Source: Owenia fusiformis
Taxonomy: Eukaryota > Annelida > Polychaeta > Sabellida > Oweniidae
Direction of reading: 5' to 3'
DNA length: 64,000 bases
NCBI GenBank assembly: GCA_903813345.2
Contig: CAIIXF020000001.1
Coordinates: forward strand, 39,217,366-39,281,365
Positions 1 through 12,600 of this stretch are shown here, piece by piece (the stretch's first letter is position 1; every line of letters begins with the position of its first letter). The notes beneath the pieces were generated by a model. That model searched no databases. It was not told the origin of the DNA and saw nothing but the letters and a program-made list of their open reading frames with translations. Position numbers and translations under genes: made by a program.

Positions 1-663
1 TCATGCAATAAAAAAAATCAGAAAAAGAAGATTCTCTTTTGAGTAAATAGTTTCAACATTTTGAAAAAATGATGACGTGGGATCACTATTCATAATCTTT
101 CGAATTGTTCGATTTTTATCAATTTTTATCATCACGTGGACTTCACTTGAAAGAAAACATATTGTTTTAATAAAAATCACTTATGCCCAGAAAAAAACTC
201 ATGATAAAAGATATGACTGTCTTAAATCATTTGCAATATGGTCACATGGTCCTTTGGGTATACAGCTCATTTTGCTATGAGAATTACATTAATTAATTAT
301 TAATTATCTTTTATGTTTACACATGTAAATACCCTGAAAGCTATAATTTTCACTGAGGAAGGGAGCCTAATACTAACTTCTCCCAGGAACAGAGCCTATA
401 ACTTATAAATATAAAGCTAGAGTTCTTAAGAAATCAAACTAATATTTGAAATCTACAGACAAAACTGTGGATTTAATAATAATGTTCAGTAATTTTATAA
501 TAGTCACACCCTTTGGAGTCACCCACGCTACACACCTCCTGTTGGTAGAGTAGATAAAGGGGTCCGGTCTTGAGGCAAGACTGTGATTTCTTTTTACTGA
601 GTCCATAGTTTTACAACTTTAGGCCATCCAACAATGTCATGATAATAATTATGGAGTAATTGT
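1..663. other. gene-free flank with diverged dispersed repeat
   Basis: I see no supported gene here. The first 150 bases resemble 12608-12780 (shared stretch beginning TCATGCAATAAA and a later CTCTTTTGAGTAAATAG), so this is probably the interior of the same dispersed element annotated at 12438-13045, cut by the window edge. The 67-aa open frame at 77-280 has no splice context or recognisable motif. Confidence 0.4.
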
Positions 664-1792
664 AAAGGAGTGGTATCGATATTATTCTATATGGAGAACT
701 TTTTGAACACACGTTTCTCTTAAACCAGTCATCAAATAATTCTGAAAATTTTACACATCGTCAATTTAATGGTCATCTTTTGAATGGTAACAATATAATT
801 TGACAAATATGTATATACTTTCATCTATATTGTTTTAGAAAACACATCAAACACTTGTTTTGTTCTTGGTATCATGTTTCAAGAGTGAATGAGACATCTT
901 TCCGAACCTCACTGGAACAAAAAGACATAAACAAAACATGTTTAGGTCTCTCAATATTGTAATTTTACAAAGGAAATTTTGGTTGATTTTTAAAAAGTAT
1001 CTTGTTAATGAAATAAAAGGTTTATCTTGATTTTTATCTATTTTGACGGAATTTTGTTTTAATTTTTTGAACACTTTTTTAAAATCAACCAAAAATTCCT
1101 TTGTATAACTATATAATATTGAGAGGTCTAAATAGTCGGGTTTGAATAGGAGATAAGTTCACAGAATATTTCAAAAATATATAGAAGCAATCTTAAGGTG
1201 GATTTCAAAACTTCATACCATCCTTTTGAGAACCTGAAGTGGCACCAAGCAATCCATTGACTTTTTCACCAAAAATCCAAGATGGCCGCCACAATGTATC
1301 GAAAAATCATAAAAATTGAATAAAGTTGTAATTTAATAAGTCAAAATAGTTGTATACTGATCAAACATGAATAATAATAGTACCTATTAGATGTTCATAT
1401 GCATTTAAATTCATTGGATCATTTTTGTATGAAAACTGGAGTCCCACAAGGCTCAATTTTATGTCCGCTACTTTTTTTGTCTAATGATTTGCATTGACCA
1501 TGGCATTTGCACATAGCAGTGGTTACTTATCCATTTTTGTAATGTGTGCACCCAGGACCACATTTCACCTTGCACCCATACTTGACCAATGCTTGGCATG
1601 CCTTGGCTGCTTGAGGAAGGGATGTCAATAGTGGCACCAGTAGAGACATGTCATACTTCCAGCCCCATGTTGTGAACTCCTATACCAATTTTAGATGGAG
1701 ATTGTACAGTTGCCCTCAAACAATACCACCTTGGTTAGCAAGTTCTTAAGATTTTCTGAGCAAGGCCTCCTATTGTTGGTGGTATTCTACTA

Positions 1793-2846
1793 CGAGGGGT
1801 GATCAGGAATTTCTGGACCGTTGGCTCTATTTTTGTCATTTTTTATTCTTTCTTAGTGATTTTTTCACACAATATAACTCAAATATATAGGATCACACCA
1901 TGAAGATTTCATTCTTCTGTGAAATCATTATCTTTTTATTCTTGTTACCATGGTAACTGGTGAAGCGACAAGGTGGAGCTCAGAAAAATACCAAATTTGA
2001 AAAATCAACAGTAGTTTTACATGCCACTTTTTGACACTGTTTTCATTGCTGAATATGTTACAAACATACTGAAATAGGTTGTATTATATCTTTAAGTATA
2101 TCCATTAATGTTCATAGTAACTGTCATTATTCTTCCATCAATTCTAATCCTCCAAAGTAGTTACCAGCATTTTGTAAGCATTTGTTATCCCTTTTCACCC
2201 ATTCCTGAAAGACGTGATACAGACCGTCTTTGCCGACAAAATGTAATTGTTTCCATCGGTTGTGGCCGTGTACCACCACGTATTCCCCAGACTTAGCTGG
2301 TTATGATTTCTATCTTTTCCCAACAGTGAAGACCAAATTATGAGGTATCCACTTTGAGGACAGTAATGAGATCATTCAGAAATTCACACACCAACGTACA
2401 AAGTAGGCAAAGACGGTCTGTATCTTTCAGGACTGGGTGAAAAGGCATAACAAATGCTTACAAAGTACTGGTAACTACTTTGAATGATTAGAATTGATAG
2501 AAGAATAATGACAGTTACTAATAGACGAACATTAATGAATATACTCAATGAAATAACACAACCTATTCAGTATGTCACATATTCAGCAATGAATACAGTG
2601 TCCAAACATCATATAAAATTACTGTTGTTTTTCATTTGGTATTTTTTCTGAGCTCCACCTTGTTGCGCCACCAGATACCATGGTAAAAAAATAACAAAAA
2701 TAATAGGATAATGATGTCATAGAACAATGAAATCTTCATGATGTGATCCTATATATTTGGTTTATATTATGTGAAAAAATCAGTAAGAAAGGATAAAAAA
2801 TGGCCAAAATAGTGCTAACGGTCCAGAAATTCCTGATCACCCCTCG
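1793..2846. mobile_element. palindromic mariner-type non-autonomous element
   Basis: The termini are perfect 30-bp inverted repeats beginning CGAGGGGTGATCAGGAATTT, flanked by TA. The palindrome extends inward for roughly 450 bp on each side (1793-2241 against 2403-2846), so the element is almost entirely a hairpin with its centre near 2325. The first 11 bases match the ends of the mariner at 24377-25486. It interrupts the left arm of the larger palindrome; the matching right-arm site near 5420 is uninterrupted. No coding potential is seen. Confidence 0.8.
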
Positions 2847-3086
2847 TATATGGCCATCACAGAACATTCGTGCTGTATTGATATCTATCTGGTTGCTGGT
2901 TCGATCATATAATAGAACACAGTAAGGTGTCCTAGGGACTGAGTGGCCTGAACTGACAAAGCAAGGTTTGTTGTAACCATTTGTACCACTTGTAAAAAAG
3001 CTGGAGTAACTTCAATGAGCACATTCCATAGCTTGAAGGCAGATTTTTTGCTATGGCCAAAGAATGGTGAAGCTAATATAATATAC

Positions 3087-3565
3087 TGTACTCCGGGTAA
3101 ATTTCGACGCTATAAAATTTTGCGATTTTTCAAAATTGCGATTTCGCGGCTATTTAATTTCGCGGATTTGAGTTGATGACACTATAGCAGATTGCACAAG
3201 TTGAATTTTTTCCGATTACCATGAATCAATGCGGGCTATTTTAGCCCGTTCAGAATCCGAATAATGTTTGTATTTCCCACATTTGGGGAATTTATTTGAA
3301 TATTCTTGAATGGCTTTTTCAACTTCAATTTGTAGGATATCATTGTCGTCAACGGTTCTTGCCTTTGTTGCCAATTCAAAATGTTTTTAGGCCTTCGCCC
3401 AACAACACTGGAAGAAACGTTTCATACCGAACGAAACATATCAAAAGGCCCGGGTCAAATCCCCGGGGATTTAAGACAAATTTCGCGACGATAAATGTTC
3501 GCGATTTTACTACATTCGCGAACAAAGCGAAATTAAATCGCACGCGAACATTACCCGGAGTACAG
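3087..3565. mobile_element. TA-flanked inverted-repeat MITE
   Basis: The terminal inverted repeats are CTGTACTCCGGGTAA at 3087 and its complement ending at 3565, with TA on both sides. The corresponding position in the other palindrome arm near 5180 lacks the insertion. The interior is rich in TTCGCG-type motifs. The open frames at 3296-3568 (+) and 3376-3645 (-) fall in it and show no protein signature. An element of the same general design is at 53978-54375. Confidence 0.75.
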
Positions 3566-4138
3566 TAATTTAATACCTGTAATTTTTGAGAGGTCCGAAG
3601 GCAATCCAGATTGACACTTATTGCGCCCTTAAATGCTGCAGCCATGGCAAGAGCAACTACATCAGTATCTCAACTTCTGATTGTGAAGTCTTTTACCCTC
3701 TGAGGTCATGTTTTATATGAACAAAGAGTCTCGTGTCAGTTTCTTCATGAGTATCCAGTATAAGGTCCAGTCATTGCTGTATCTGGCAATTGAGGAAAGC
3801 ACTGAATAGATTCTCCAATAGAAGTTATCATTTGCTTGTCATTAACATCAAACTCAGACATAGAGTTGGCCAGGAATGCAAACAGCCTAGTCTTGTTCCG
3901 TTGATTGTTAGAAAAGCTGGGCAATTCTTAGGCATCGCATTCTCTGCATAAACTATCCCTCTAGCACCAGTGCCACGATGAATCCTTGTTAGGGACTTCT
4001 CACTGTTTTGTAGGTAAACATTCCAGACAACATCTAGGAACACCTTCCATAAGCTACCTTAACTTGGGATGAAAGGACCAGTTTCTTGACATTTAAGTAA
4101 GTCTGTCGTAGGTCACAAGGCTCTGTGCTTAGCTAGGG

Positions 4139-5760
4139 ATGATGGGATGCCAATCAAGACACGTTGACATGTCTGAGTTTTTCAAACATGAAAAACATGA
4201 GTTCCCGCCATCCTTAGCTAAGCACGGAGCCATGAGACCTACAAAGAAGCAGACTTACTTAAATGTTGAGAAGCTAAGCCAGATGGATCTGAAGTATTGG
4301 AAAAAACCTGCAGATGCAATTTTAATAGATGGCACCCTTCTGGTCTATGTGATGCGTCCTGGTGTGGCTACCAACTTCCAAGAATATGCTACCAATGTCT
4401 CATCCCAAGTTAAGGCAGCTTATGGAAGGTGTTTCAAGATTAGATGCTATCTGGGATGTCTACCAACAAAACAGTGAGAAGTCCCTGACAAGGATTCATC
4501 GTGGCACTGGATGGTTTATGCAGAGAATCCGATGCCCAAGAATTGGCTAGGCTTTCTAAGAAATGGCCAGAACAAGACTGAGCTGTTAGCATTCCTGGCC
4601 AACTCTATTTTTGAGGTTGATGTAAATGACAAGCAAATGATAACAACTATTGTGGAATCTGTTCAGTGCTTTCCTCACTTGCCAGATACAGCAATGATTG
4701 AACCTTGTACTCATGAAGAAGTTGACACTAGACTCTTTGTTCATGTAAAACAGATGACCTCAGAGGGAAAAAAGACTTCATAATCAGAAGTGGAGATACT
4801 GATGTAGTTGTTCTTGCCATGGCTGCAGCATTAGTCCACCCGCTATGGCTCAGTGGCAGAGTCAAGGTTACCAATTTCGCTTGGCCCCGGGTTCGATTGC
4901 CGGTTCAGACAAGTTTGTTTGTGCGTCATGTAATTCTGGGTGTTTGACTGAGTGGTTCACGACTTGTATAAAAGGCTGTGGTGTGTACCTGTATGTCTGT
5001 GTACCTGTGCACACAAAAGAACACAGGGCTCCTCCAAGGAGGGGTTTCTGGCTCTGTCTTCGAGTGTAAAATATTAGTCGCCAAATATGGCGGTAACCAA
5101 GATATAATAATAATAATTAGGGCCCAATAAGTGTCAATCTGGATTGCCTTTGAACCTCTCAAAAATTACAGATATTAAATTATATTAACTGCATCATTCT
5201 TTGGCCATAGCAAAGGATCTGCCTTCAAGCTATGGAATGTGTTCAAGGAAGTTACTCCAGCTTTTCTACAAAAGAGTGGCACAAATGCTTACAACAAACC
5301 TGGTTTTGTAAATTCAGACCATTCAGTCCCTAGACTGTTTTACTATTCTATTTTACGATCGAACCAGCAACCAGATAGATATCAATGCAGCACGAAGGCT
5401 AATGTTCTGTGACGGCCATACAGTCATTGACAGAATACCACCAACAAAAGGAAGCCTTGCTCAGAAAATCTTAAGAACTTGCTAACCAAGGTGGTATTGT
5501 TTGAGGGCAACTGTACAATCTCCATCTAAAATTGGTATAGGAGTTCACAACATGGGGCTGGAAGTATGACATGTCTCTACTGGTGCCACTATTGACATCC
5601 CTTCTTCAAGCAGCCAAGGCATGCCAAGCATTGGTCAAGTATGGTTGCAAGGTGAAATGTGGTCCTGGGTGCTTACATTTCAAAAATGGATAAGTATCCA
5701 CTGCTATGTACAAATGCCATGGTCAATGCAAGTCATTAGACAAAAAAAGTAGCGGACATA
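4139..5760 (+). pseudogene. right-arm copy of THEEVDTR transposon gene (broken)
   Basis: The gene is readable in pieces across three frames. 4139-4477 contains ADAILIDGTLLVYVMRPG. 4430-4500 contains DAIWDVYQQNSEKSLTRIH. 4511-4783 contains NKTELLAFLANSIF, then PCTHEEVDTRLFVHV. 4775-4830 contains DFIIRSGDTDVVVLAMAAAL. After a SINE insertion, 5194-5265 continues with FFGHSKGSAFKLWNVFKEV, and 5600-5690 ends in a Cys-rich piece (CQALVKYGCKVKCGPGC). From memory of uncharacterised proteins abundant in marine invertebrate genomes, this order (ILDG, THEEADTR, DTDVVVL, FFGHGK, Cys-rich tail) is a recurrent family. I infer it belongs to the palindromic transposon. The frameshifts and SINE make it non-functional here. 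Confidence 0.65.
4835..5116 (+). mobile_element. tRNA-derived SINE, copy 1
   Basis: The head carries a pol III A box (TGGCTCAGTGGCAGAG near 4845) and a B box (GGTTCGATTGCC near 4891), as in a tRNA gene. The tRNA-unrelated body contains GGAGGGGTTTCTGGCTCTGT, and the tail is (ATA)n. ATTAG occurs on both sides, consistent with a short target duplication, and the other palindrome arm lacks the insertion. A second copy is at 44477-44793. It is not a functional tRNA: the acceptor stem does not close. Confidence 0.85.
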
Positions 5761-6417
5761 AAATTGAGCCTTGTGGGACTCCAGTTTTCATACAAAAATG
5801 ATCCAGTGACTTTAACTGCATATGAACATCTAATAGGTACTATTATTAGTCATGTTTGATCAGTATACAACTATTTTGACTTATTAAATTACAACTTTAG
5901 TCAATTTTTATGATTTTTCGATACATCATGGCAGCCATCTTGGATTTTTGGTGAAAAAGTCAATGGATTGCTTGGTGCCACTTCAGGTTTTCAAAAGAAT
6001 GGTATAAAGTTTTGGAATCCACCTTAAAATTGCTTCTATATAATTTTGAAATATTTTCACCTAAATATTCCTGACTAAAAAACATGTTGTATATGCTATT
6101 TTGGTCCAACGAGGTTCGGAAAGACATTTTATTTCATTCTCAAGAATCAGTAGAAAGGAGCAAAAACAATTGCACTAAAAAACAAAAATGTTAACAAAAA
6201 CAGTTATATAAAATATTTCTAAATAATTTTCGCATTAAATTGTTGTCAATCAGTCAACATTACATAAAATACTGTGTTTTTTTACAGAATGTTTTCAATG
6301 ATTGGTTTAAGAGAAAAACATTGTTAAATTCAGTTCTTCATATTGATACCACTCCTTTACTCCAAAATTTGACAGTCCACTATCCAAAAGTAACCTGGTA
6401 TTAAATAATGCAGCATA

Positions 6418-6601
6418 CTATGGAATCAAAGGACTACGTTCAGGTATCTCCTCTTTGGACTTACAACGAAACGTTCTTACAAATTGATATAAGGCCAGAA
6501 ATAGTGTACAGGAAGCTCCCATAAGCCCCATAATAAATGCTGTCCATGAGAAACCTACTTTCTCAAGTAAAAATCCACCTCCTATGGAACCTCCGAGTCC
6601 T
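6418..6601 (-). CDS. SLC18B1: SLC18B1 coding exon 12, with stop
   Basis: Acceptor TTTTTCAG, 184 nt, phase 2, ending TAG at 6420-6418. Reads [20 protein letters not shown], then the twelfth helix, then a short basic and acidic tail ending SPLIP. The G(x)3GG near the start mirrors motif C of the first bundle. The 3' UTR runs into foldback copy A. Confidence 0.93.
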
Positions 6602-9600
6602 CTGAAAAATAAATAACAAATTCAACAATTTTTGAAGAAAATATTATTCTACAGTAAGTGGATACTGAATTTTTCCAGTTGATTGAATAAAACATTTACC
6701 AGAATGAAGCAACATCTGTATTGGGAAATGAAAAGATATCCTAAAATTCAATGACTTTCAGTCATTATAGTTTCACAAAATGATATGCAAAATGATATAT
6801 AAAAAGGATATTCAATCAATAAATCACTGCGATAAACCATTGAAGAATTGAACAAAATTTAAAGATGATTTTTTTTTGTCAGGAGACACTGCTTCTATTC
6901 TATTCATTCTATACAACCTTTGACACCATGCACATCTAACGAAAGTACTTGGCTCACATGCAATGTCTTTTCAAAAAGAGTTTCAGACTTTTTCAACTTT
7001 TGCAAGAGTTCAGTAAACTTGAATGAAAACATGATATTTTGACAATAAAAGTCCTAAAAAGGTGCCAGGAGTATTGAAGGTAATAATAAAGTTTCTTAGC
7101 TCACCAAAAGAGGGCATTATGTACTTACAGGACTTATCTGTGCTTATTGTGTATTGAACACAGCATTGTATGATTCACAGAAGTATGTTTTGATTATTTT
7201 AACGTCTTCTTATGAGTGAGTCTTAAAGGCTTATCTAGAGCTGTACAAATATTGTATTTAGATTTTCTATGTTCCTTTAACACTGGTCAGTGTCATGATA
7301 ATGGCCACTGTCTTTCAAATTAACTGATATTGACACTTACCATCTGCTATTTAAAAAGCAAGGGCTATTACATTTTGATGCTGAGCAGTGTTTAAATAGT
7401 TCTTTTTTAATTCTTATTCCAACATAAATTGAATTGGAAATTCTGGTCTTACCCAGCGGAAAAGGCTGATGTGTAAAGTCCTGAAGTTATACCATAAGTT
7501 TCAAGATTGTCAGGATATCCACTTTTACTGAAAAAGAAAAAATTATACTTTATCTGAAGCCCAACTTAACTCTATACATGATGAAATAAATAAATCAATG
7601 AAAGGAAGAGGTGATTTTTCCATGGTATGGACATGGTTCCATAGTGGTTGGGCTGGTTCCAAGCCTTCATGGGGATTTTGGGGATTTTTCTCAGATTCAA
7701 AGCAAATGCATTTTTCTTTTTGAAAAAGCTACATATCACTAATCTATCCTCTTCAACAAATTGAATTTCATTCAAGATATTTTGTTGAAACTTATAATAA
7801 TCACGGATAATTAAAGTTCCTGTGTGATTCCTAGTGAATTTATGGAGTTTTCACTAAAAATATGTGATGAAATTTTGACAGTAAACATGGCCACCATTTT
7901 TAAACAATTAAGGTGAGCTTTTGAGACACTTCCCGTGGATCAATGGTTCTTATATAAATATATTTCTGAAGTGTAACCATTTAAAGTATAAACGCATGTC
8001 ATCAATGTGTGGACAGACAGACAGACATACAGACAGACAAAGCAGGTGATAACAATAACTCACCAACATGATCTAGCTAAGGTTACTCCAAACATTTAAA
8101 TTGAATATCAAATGTTGTTTTAAACATTCAAAGAAGATGCACTTACAATGCTGCGATCAAAAGTTCCTGGAGCGGAGGTACTAAAAGAGTAGAAAAGCCC
8201 AAGCCTAGCATGACACTGCTTACAATATTCAACCAGAGTGATTCTCTGGAATAGTAAAAGAAATAAACAAAGTTACGTAATAATGTAAGAAAATATAGCT
8301 AATTTTTTGATGATATTGCATTCCCATGGTAACCAACAGTTTGTTGGAAATATAAATTTTCTCATAGAAAATACATAAATACATATTATTACCACCTTGC
8401 CGGGCCTATTCTATGGGATTAGTGCTAGTTTAGAAGGCTTTTATTTACTTTATTGACCTGAGCAATATGTGATGCATAGTGGCGGGCAATAGTGGCGAGC
8501 CAAAATTGATATTTCATTTTCGTTCAATGGCAGTCAGTTCTTGCTATTTCAGCCCTGGGCATAAATGGTTGTAATAATACTAATAATGTCATCTTTGCAG
8601 GCAAAATAGTGAAATATTGGACCTTGTATTGGACTTGGTCCAATATTTCACTTTATTGCCCTTTGCAAATGGGAAATGGCAATAACAGGTAAAATAGGCA
8701 CTTTATACATAAAATGAATGTGGATATGACTTAATAAGAATAGCAGTTTTAATTTGTGCGGGTAATGTTGATGGACGAACCAACAGACAGAGACAAACCT
8801 GGCATATTTTAATAGATCATAAATAACCATTTAATTTTAATAGGAACCATTTATTGTGCTGTTGAGTAGCTTTCAAAATGTTACTTACATTGGAAGAGAC
8901 AGAAATGGCACCGGTCCCATTAATGAAAATGATACTAAAACCAATATTCCTCCTAAAGCCATTGAACTTTTACACCAGCCCTACAAAATTAAAAAAATTA
9001 TATAATAGTTGAGAACAAGGCAAAGTATATGACCAAATGTCATCACCTGGTTGCATATATTGTCAAAGAGTGAAAATGTAAGTGGAAGTCATTTCGGTTC
9101 CATGGCAACCAATATTGCTTTAACTCTTAAGATGTCTATAACATGCTAAAGCAAGCTATCATTTTATACTTGTTTTAGGTTAACATATTAAGTCATCGGA
9201 AATATCTGTGATAAGTTCATTACTAATCTTTTTCAAACATAGATTTCTTCAGTGCCAAGAAAAATCTTAGCCTACATTTGAAGTACATATTAAGAGTGGT
9301 GATGTAGACGAGTATTCTAGAGCTTTGGTTTTTTTCTTAGAATTCATCGCGATTAGAAGATGAAATTCCTGGAGCTATTTTGTGAGTCTAAGATCTGCGA
9401 TTCATACGATTCATATTCATATGTATTCATGAATCTATAGCAAAGCCTGATGTCTTATGCATTGTGTAACTCATGATCACTATATGAGTTGATGAAATAA
9501 ACATGAACGAAATCTTACTTATTTTGAAATTTATTTTCCAAGTACCAATTCACCCAATATACAGGGTGACCAATGTCCATAATATAAAGTCTCTTAACAC

Positions 9601-12600
9601 TTTACATATTGTATTTATGAAGAGACTTTTTGGACACCCTATATTACAAATTTACCTTTTTATCAAGGATACAGCCAAGAAATGGTGATGCCAAGGCATA
9701 CACTGCTGGCCCCACTAGGAACACAATTCCAACCAAAAGTGGACTTAAATGGAACTGGAATAACAAGGCATTAACATGACAAAATGTCACCACCTAGTTG
9801 CTCACAATATTATGAGTTCAAACTTAAGTCAGATTTGAATTTCTGAGAACTTGTAAAGTCAAATTTGAACTTCTGAAAAGATGTAGATGATTTTGAAAAA
9901 AAAATTTGGTCAATTTGAAGCAAGTTGAAAACAGACCTTTTTGACCTTTTTTGACCTTGAGAAGGTCATTAAAGGTCAAATGTCAAATCTAAAGTCAGAT
10001 TTTAATTTCTGAGAACATGTAGATGATTTTGAAAAAAAAAATTAGTCAATTTGAAGCAAGTTGAAAAAATACCTTTTTGACCTTTTTTGACCTTGAGAAG
10101 GTCATTGAAGGTCAAATGTCAAATCTAAAGTCATATTTGAATTTCTGAGAACATGTAGATGATTTTGAAAAATAATTTAGTCAATTTGAAGCAAGATGAA
10201 AAAATACCTTTTTGACCTTTTTTGACATTGAGAAGGTCATTGAAGGTCAAATGTCAAATCTCAAGTCAGATTTGAATTTCTGAGAACATGTAGATGATTT
10301 TGAAAAATAATTTAGTAAATTTGAAGCAACTTGAAAAAAGACCTTTTTGACCTTTTTTGACTTTGAGAAGGTCATTGAAGGTCAAATGTCAAATCTTAAG
10401 TCAAATCTAAAGTCAGATTTGAATGTCTGAGAACACGTAGATGATTTTGAAATTTTTTTTTAGACAATTTGAAGCAAGTTGAAAACAGACCTTTTTGACC
10501 TTTTTTGACTTGAGAAGGGTATTAAAGGTCAAATGTCAAATCTAAAGTCAGATTTGAATTTCTGAGAACATGTAGATGATTTTGAAAAAAAAATTAGTCA
10601 ATTTGAAGCAAGTTGAAAAAAGACCTTTTTGACCTTTTTTGACCTTGAGAAGGTCATTGAAGGTCAAATGTCAAATCTAAAGTCATATTTGAATTTCTGA
10701 GAACATGTAGATGATTTTGAAAAAAAATTTAGTCAATTTGAAGCAAGATGAAAAAATACCCTTTTGACCTTTTTTGACATTGAGAAGGTCATTGAAGGTC
10801 AAATGTCAAATCTAAAGTCAGATTTGAATTTCTGAGAACATGTACATGATTTTGAAAAAAAAATTAGTAAATTTGAAGCAAGTTGAAAAAAGACCTTTTT
10901 GACCTTTTTTGACTTTGAGAAGGTCATTGAAGGTCAAATGTCAAATCTTAAGTCAAATCTAAAGTCAGATTTGAATTTCTGAGAACACATAGATGATTTT
11001 GAAAAAATTTTTTAGTCAATTTGAAGCAAGTTGAAAACAGACCTTTTTGACCTTTTTTGACCTTGAGAAGGTCATTGAAGGTCAAATGTCAAATCTTAAG
11101 TCAAATCTTAAGTCAGATTTGAATTTCTGAGAACACGTAGATGATTTTGAAAAAAAAAATTAGTCAATTTGAAGGTCAAATGTCAAATCTAAAGTCAGAT
11201 TTGAATTTCTGAGAACATGTAGATGATTTTGAAAAAAAATTTAGTCAATGTGAAGCAAGTTGAAAAAAGACCTTTTTGACCTTGAAAAGTTATTGAAGGT
11301 CAAATGTCAAATCTAAAGTCAGATTTGAACTTCTGAGAACATGTAGATGATTTAGAAAAAAATTGAAGTCAGTCTAAACAGTATTTGTTAAGTTATAGGA
11401 AGGTGTAAGAAATTTACAGACGCCGGACGCCAACCTCCAACCGCCGGACGCCAACCGCCGGACGCCAACCGCCGGACGCCAACCGCCGGACGCCAACCAC
11501 CAACCGCCGTCGCAAAAAAACGGAGACCATAACAATATGTCACCACTTTTGGTGGTGACATAAAAAGTCATCATCACATGGAAAGATTTTGAGTCCTTAA
11601 TGTATTCTACTGTATAAATATACAGTATTACATAAAATATAACGTAAAATGTTAATAAGTGTCAAAAACAAAACAAAATGTTGAGATTTACAAACTTTCG
11701 ATGTATTCATACATCTTCATCAGGTAAACTGATAGCCATGTGGAATTCTTGAAAAACTGTTATGATAACAATAAAATTCCAAAGGGATTCTCGGTCAAAT
11801 GGAATTTTTCTGACTATACAATGAAGGGTACCAAAGACATATTTAATCCCATTTTAAGAGATTCTTCTTTGTCTTTAATGAAATCAACAATAAATGTAAA
11901 AATTGGAAAATATACATGAAGAAATGATGTTACTTCATAAAGACATTGAACTTTACATAAAAGTATGATATGTACAATATTCTTTGGCCGATCAGATCAC
12001 AATCACTTAAATAAAGATTATATCAAAAATGATATAAAAACCAAAGATCTATATCAATTTTGTGATATATCCCAATCTCTGTTATATACTTACTGGTTTT
12101 AAATGCAGAGAATATGCGACATCTAAAAAACCTATAGTGAGAGCTCCCACAAATATAATGTAATACACTAAGAATGTGATAGGCATCTTGAACAATGACA
12201 GTATAGATCCCTGCATATTCTCTAAATCTGAAAGAGGATATCAAATTGTTAATGGCATTCAATGATTCATACAGTGCACTTTTAGCATCGTTCAATCTAT
12301 GATATTCAAGCAGCATCATAAAATTGGGCCATTAGATCAGATGTAAAATTTGAGTAGGATAACAAATACATCCATGCTATTCCTGGATCTAATAAATGGA
12401 AGAAGTTTCAGTTGAAAAAAAACCATATGAATAAAGGAAAGGACTAGGTATAGTATGGCAAGTGATTTTATCTTTCACCAGGAGTACTCACTGGCCATAA
12501 ATACAGTGGTTTTTATTATTTAATAATAAAAAGTGATATCTTCAAGACGAGACTTTCAATAACATTCTTCTTTTGAAGAAGTTTTAGACCCTTTGTTGAA

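Larger units (their letters stand above)
1190..4130 (-). pseudogene. left-arm copy of THEEVDTR transposon gene (broken)
   Basis: On the minus strand this is the inverted, diverged counterpart of the right-arm gene at 4139-5760. The best readable stretch is at about 3990-3900, where DVVWNVYLQNSEKSLTRIHR is followed by GTGA and then VYAENAMPKN, aligning with the right-arm reading of the same region. It is interrupted by the two elements at 1793-2846 and 3087-3565 and by frameshifts, so it is not a functional gene in this state. Confidence 0.6.
1128..6079. mobile_element. large palindromic DNA transposon with inverted gene copies
   Basis: The ends are TAGTCGGG at about 1128 and CCTGACTA at about 6079, flanked by AAA on both sides, which suggests a short target duplication. 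The two arms (about 1128-4150 and 4170-6079) are diverged inverted copies: 1190-1460 pairs with 5760-6050, 1500-1790 with 5450-5750, 2850-3080 with 5180-5430, and 3570-4130 with 4180-4830. The left arm is longer because it holds two younger insertions; the right arm holds one SINE. Each arm carries a broken copy of the same protein-coding gene. I do not assign a superfamily. Confidence 0.75.
664..6352. mobile_element. foldback element copy A, split by a 4.95-kb insertion
   Basis: The outer ends are inverted copies of AAAGGAGTGGTATCGATAT (left about 664-682; right about 6334-6352, slightly diverged). The left half (to about 1127) and right half (from about 6080) together match the better-preserved copies at 26794-27492 and 46954-48995, including an internal palindrome around AAAATCAACCAAAA. 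The left half stops at GAGGTCTAAA and the right half resumes at AAAAACATG, exactly where the copy at 47400 is continuous. The element was therefore interrupted by the transposon at about 1128-6079. Confidence 0.7.

Noticed and set aside
3296-3645. 90- and 89-aa frames on both strands
   Set aside because: They lie in the TA-flanked MITE and are mutual complements without protein motifs.
4845-4915. Possible functional tRNA gene
   Set aside because: A and B boxes are present but the stems do not form a cloverleaf and a conserved SINE body follows; a second identical-plan copy exists.
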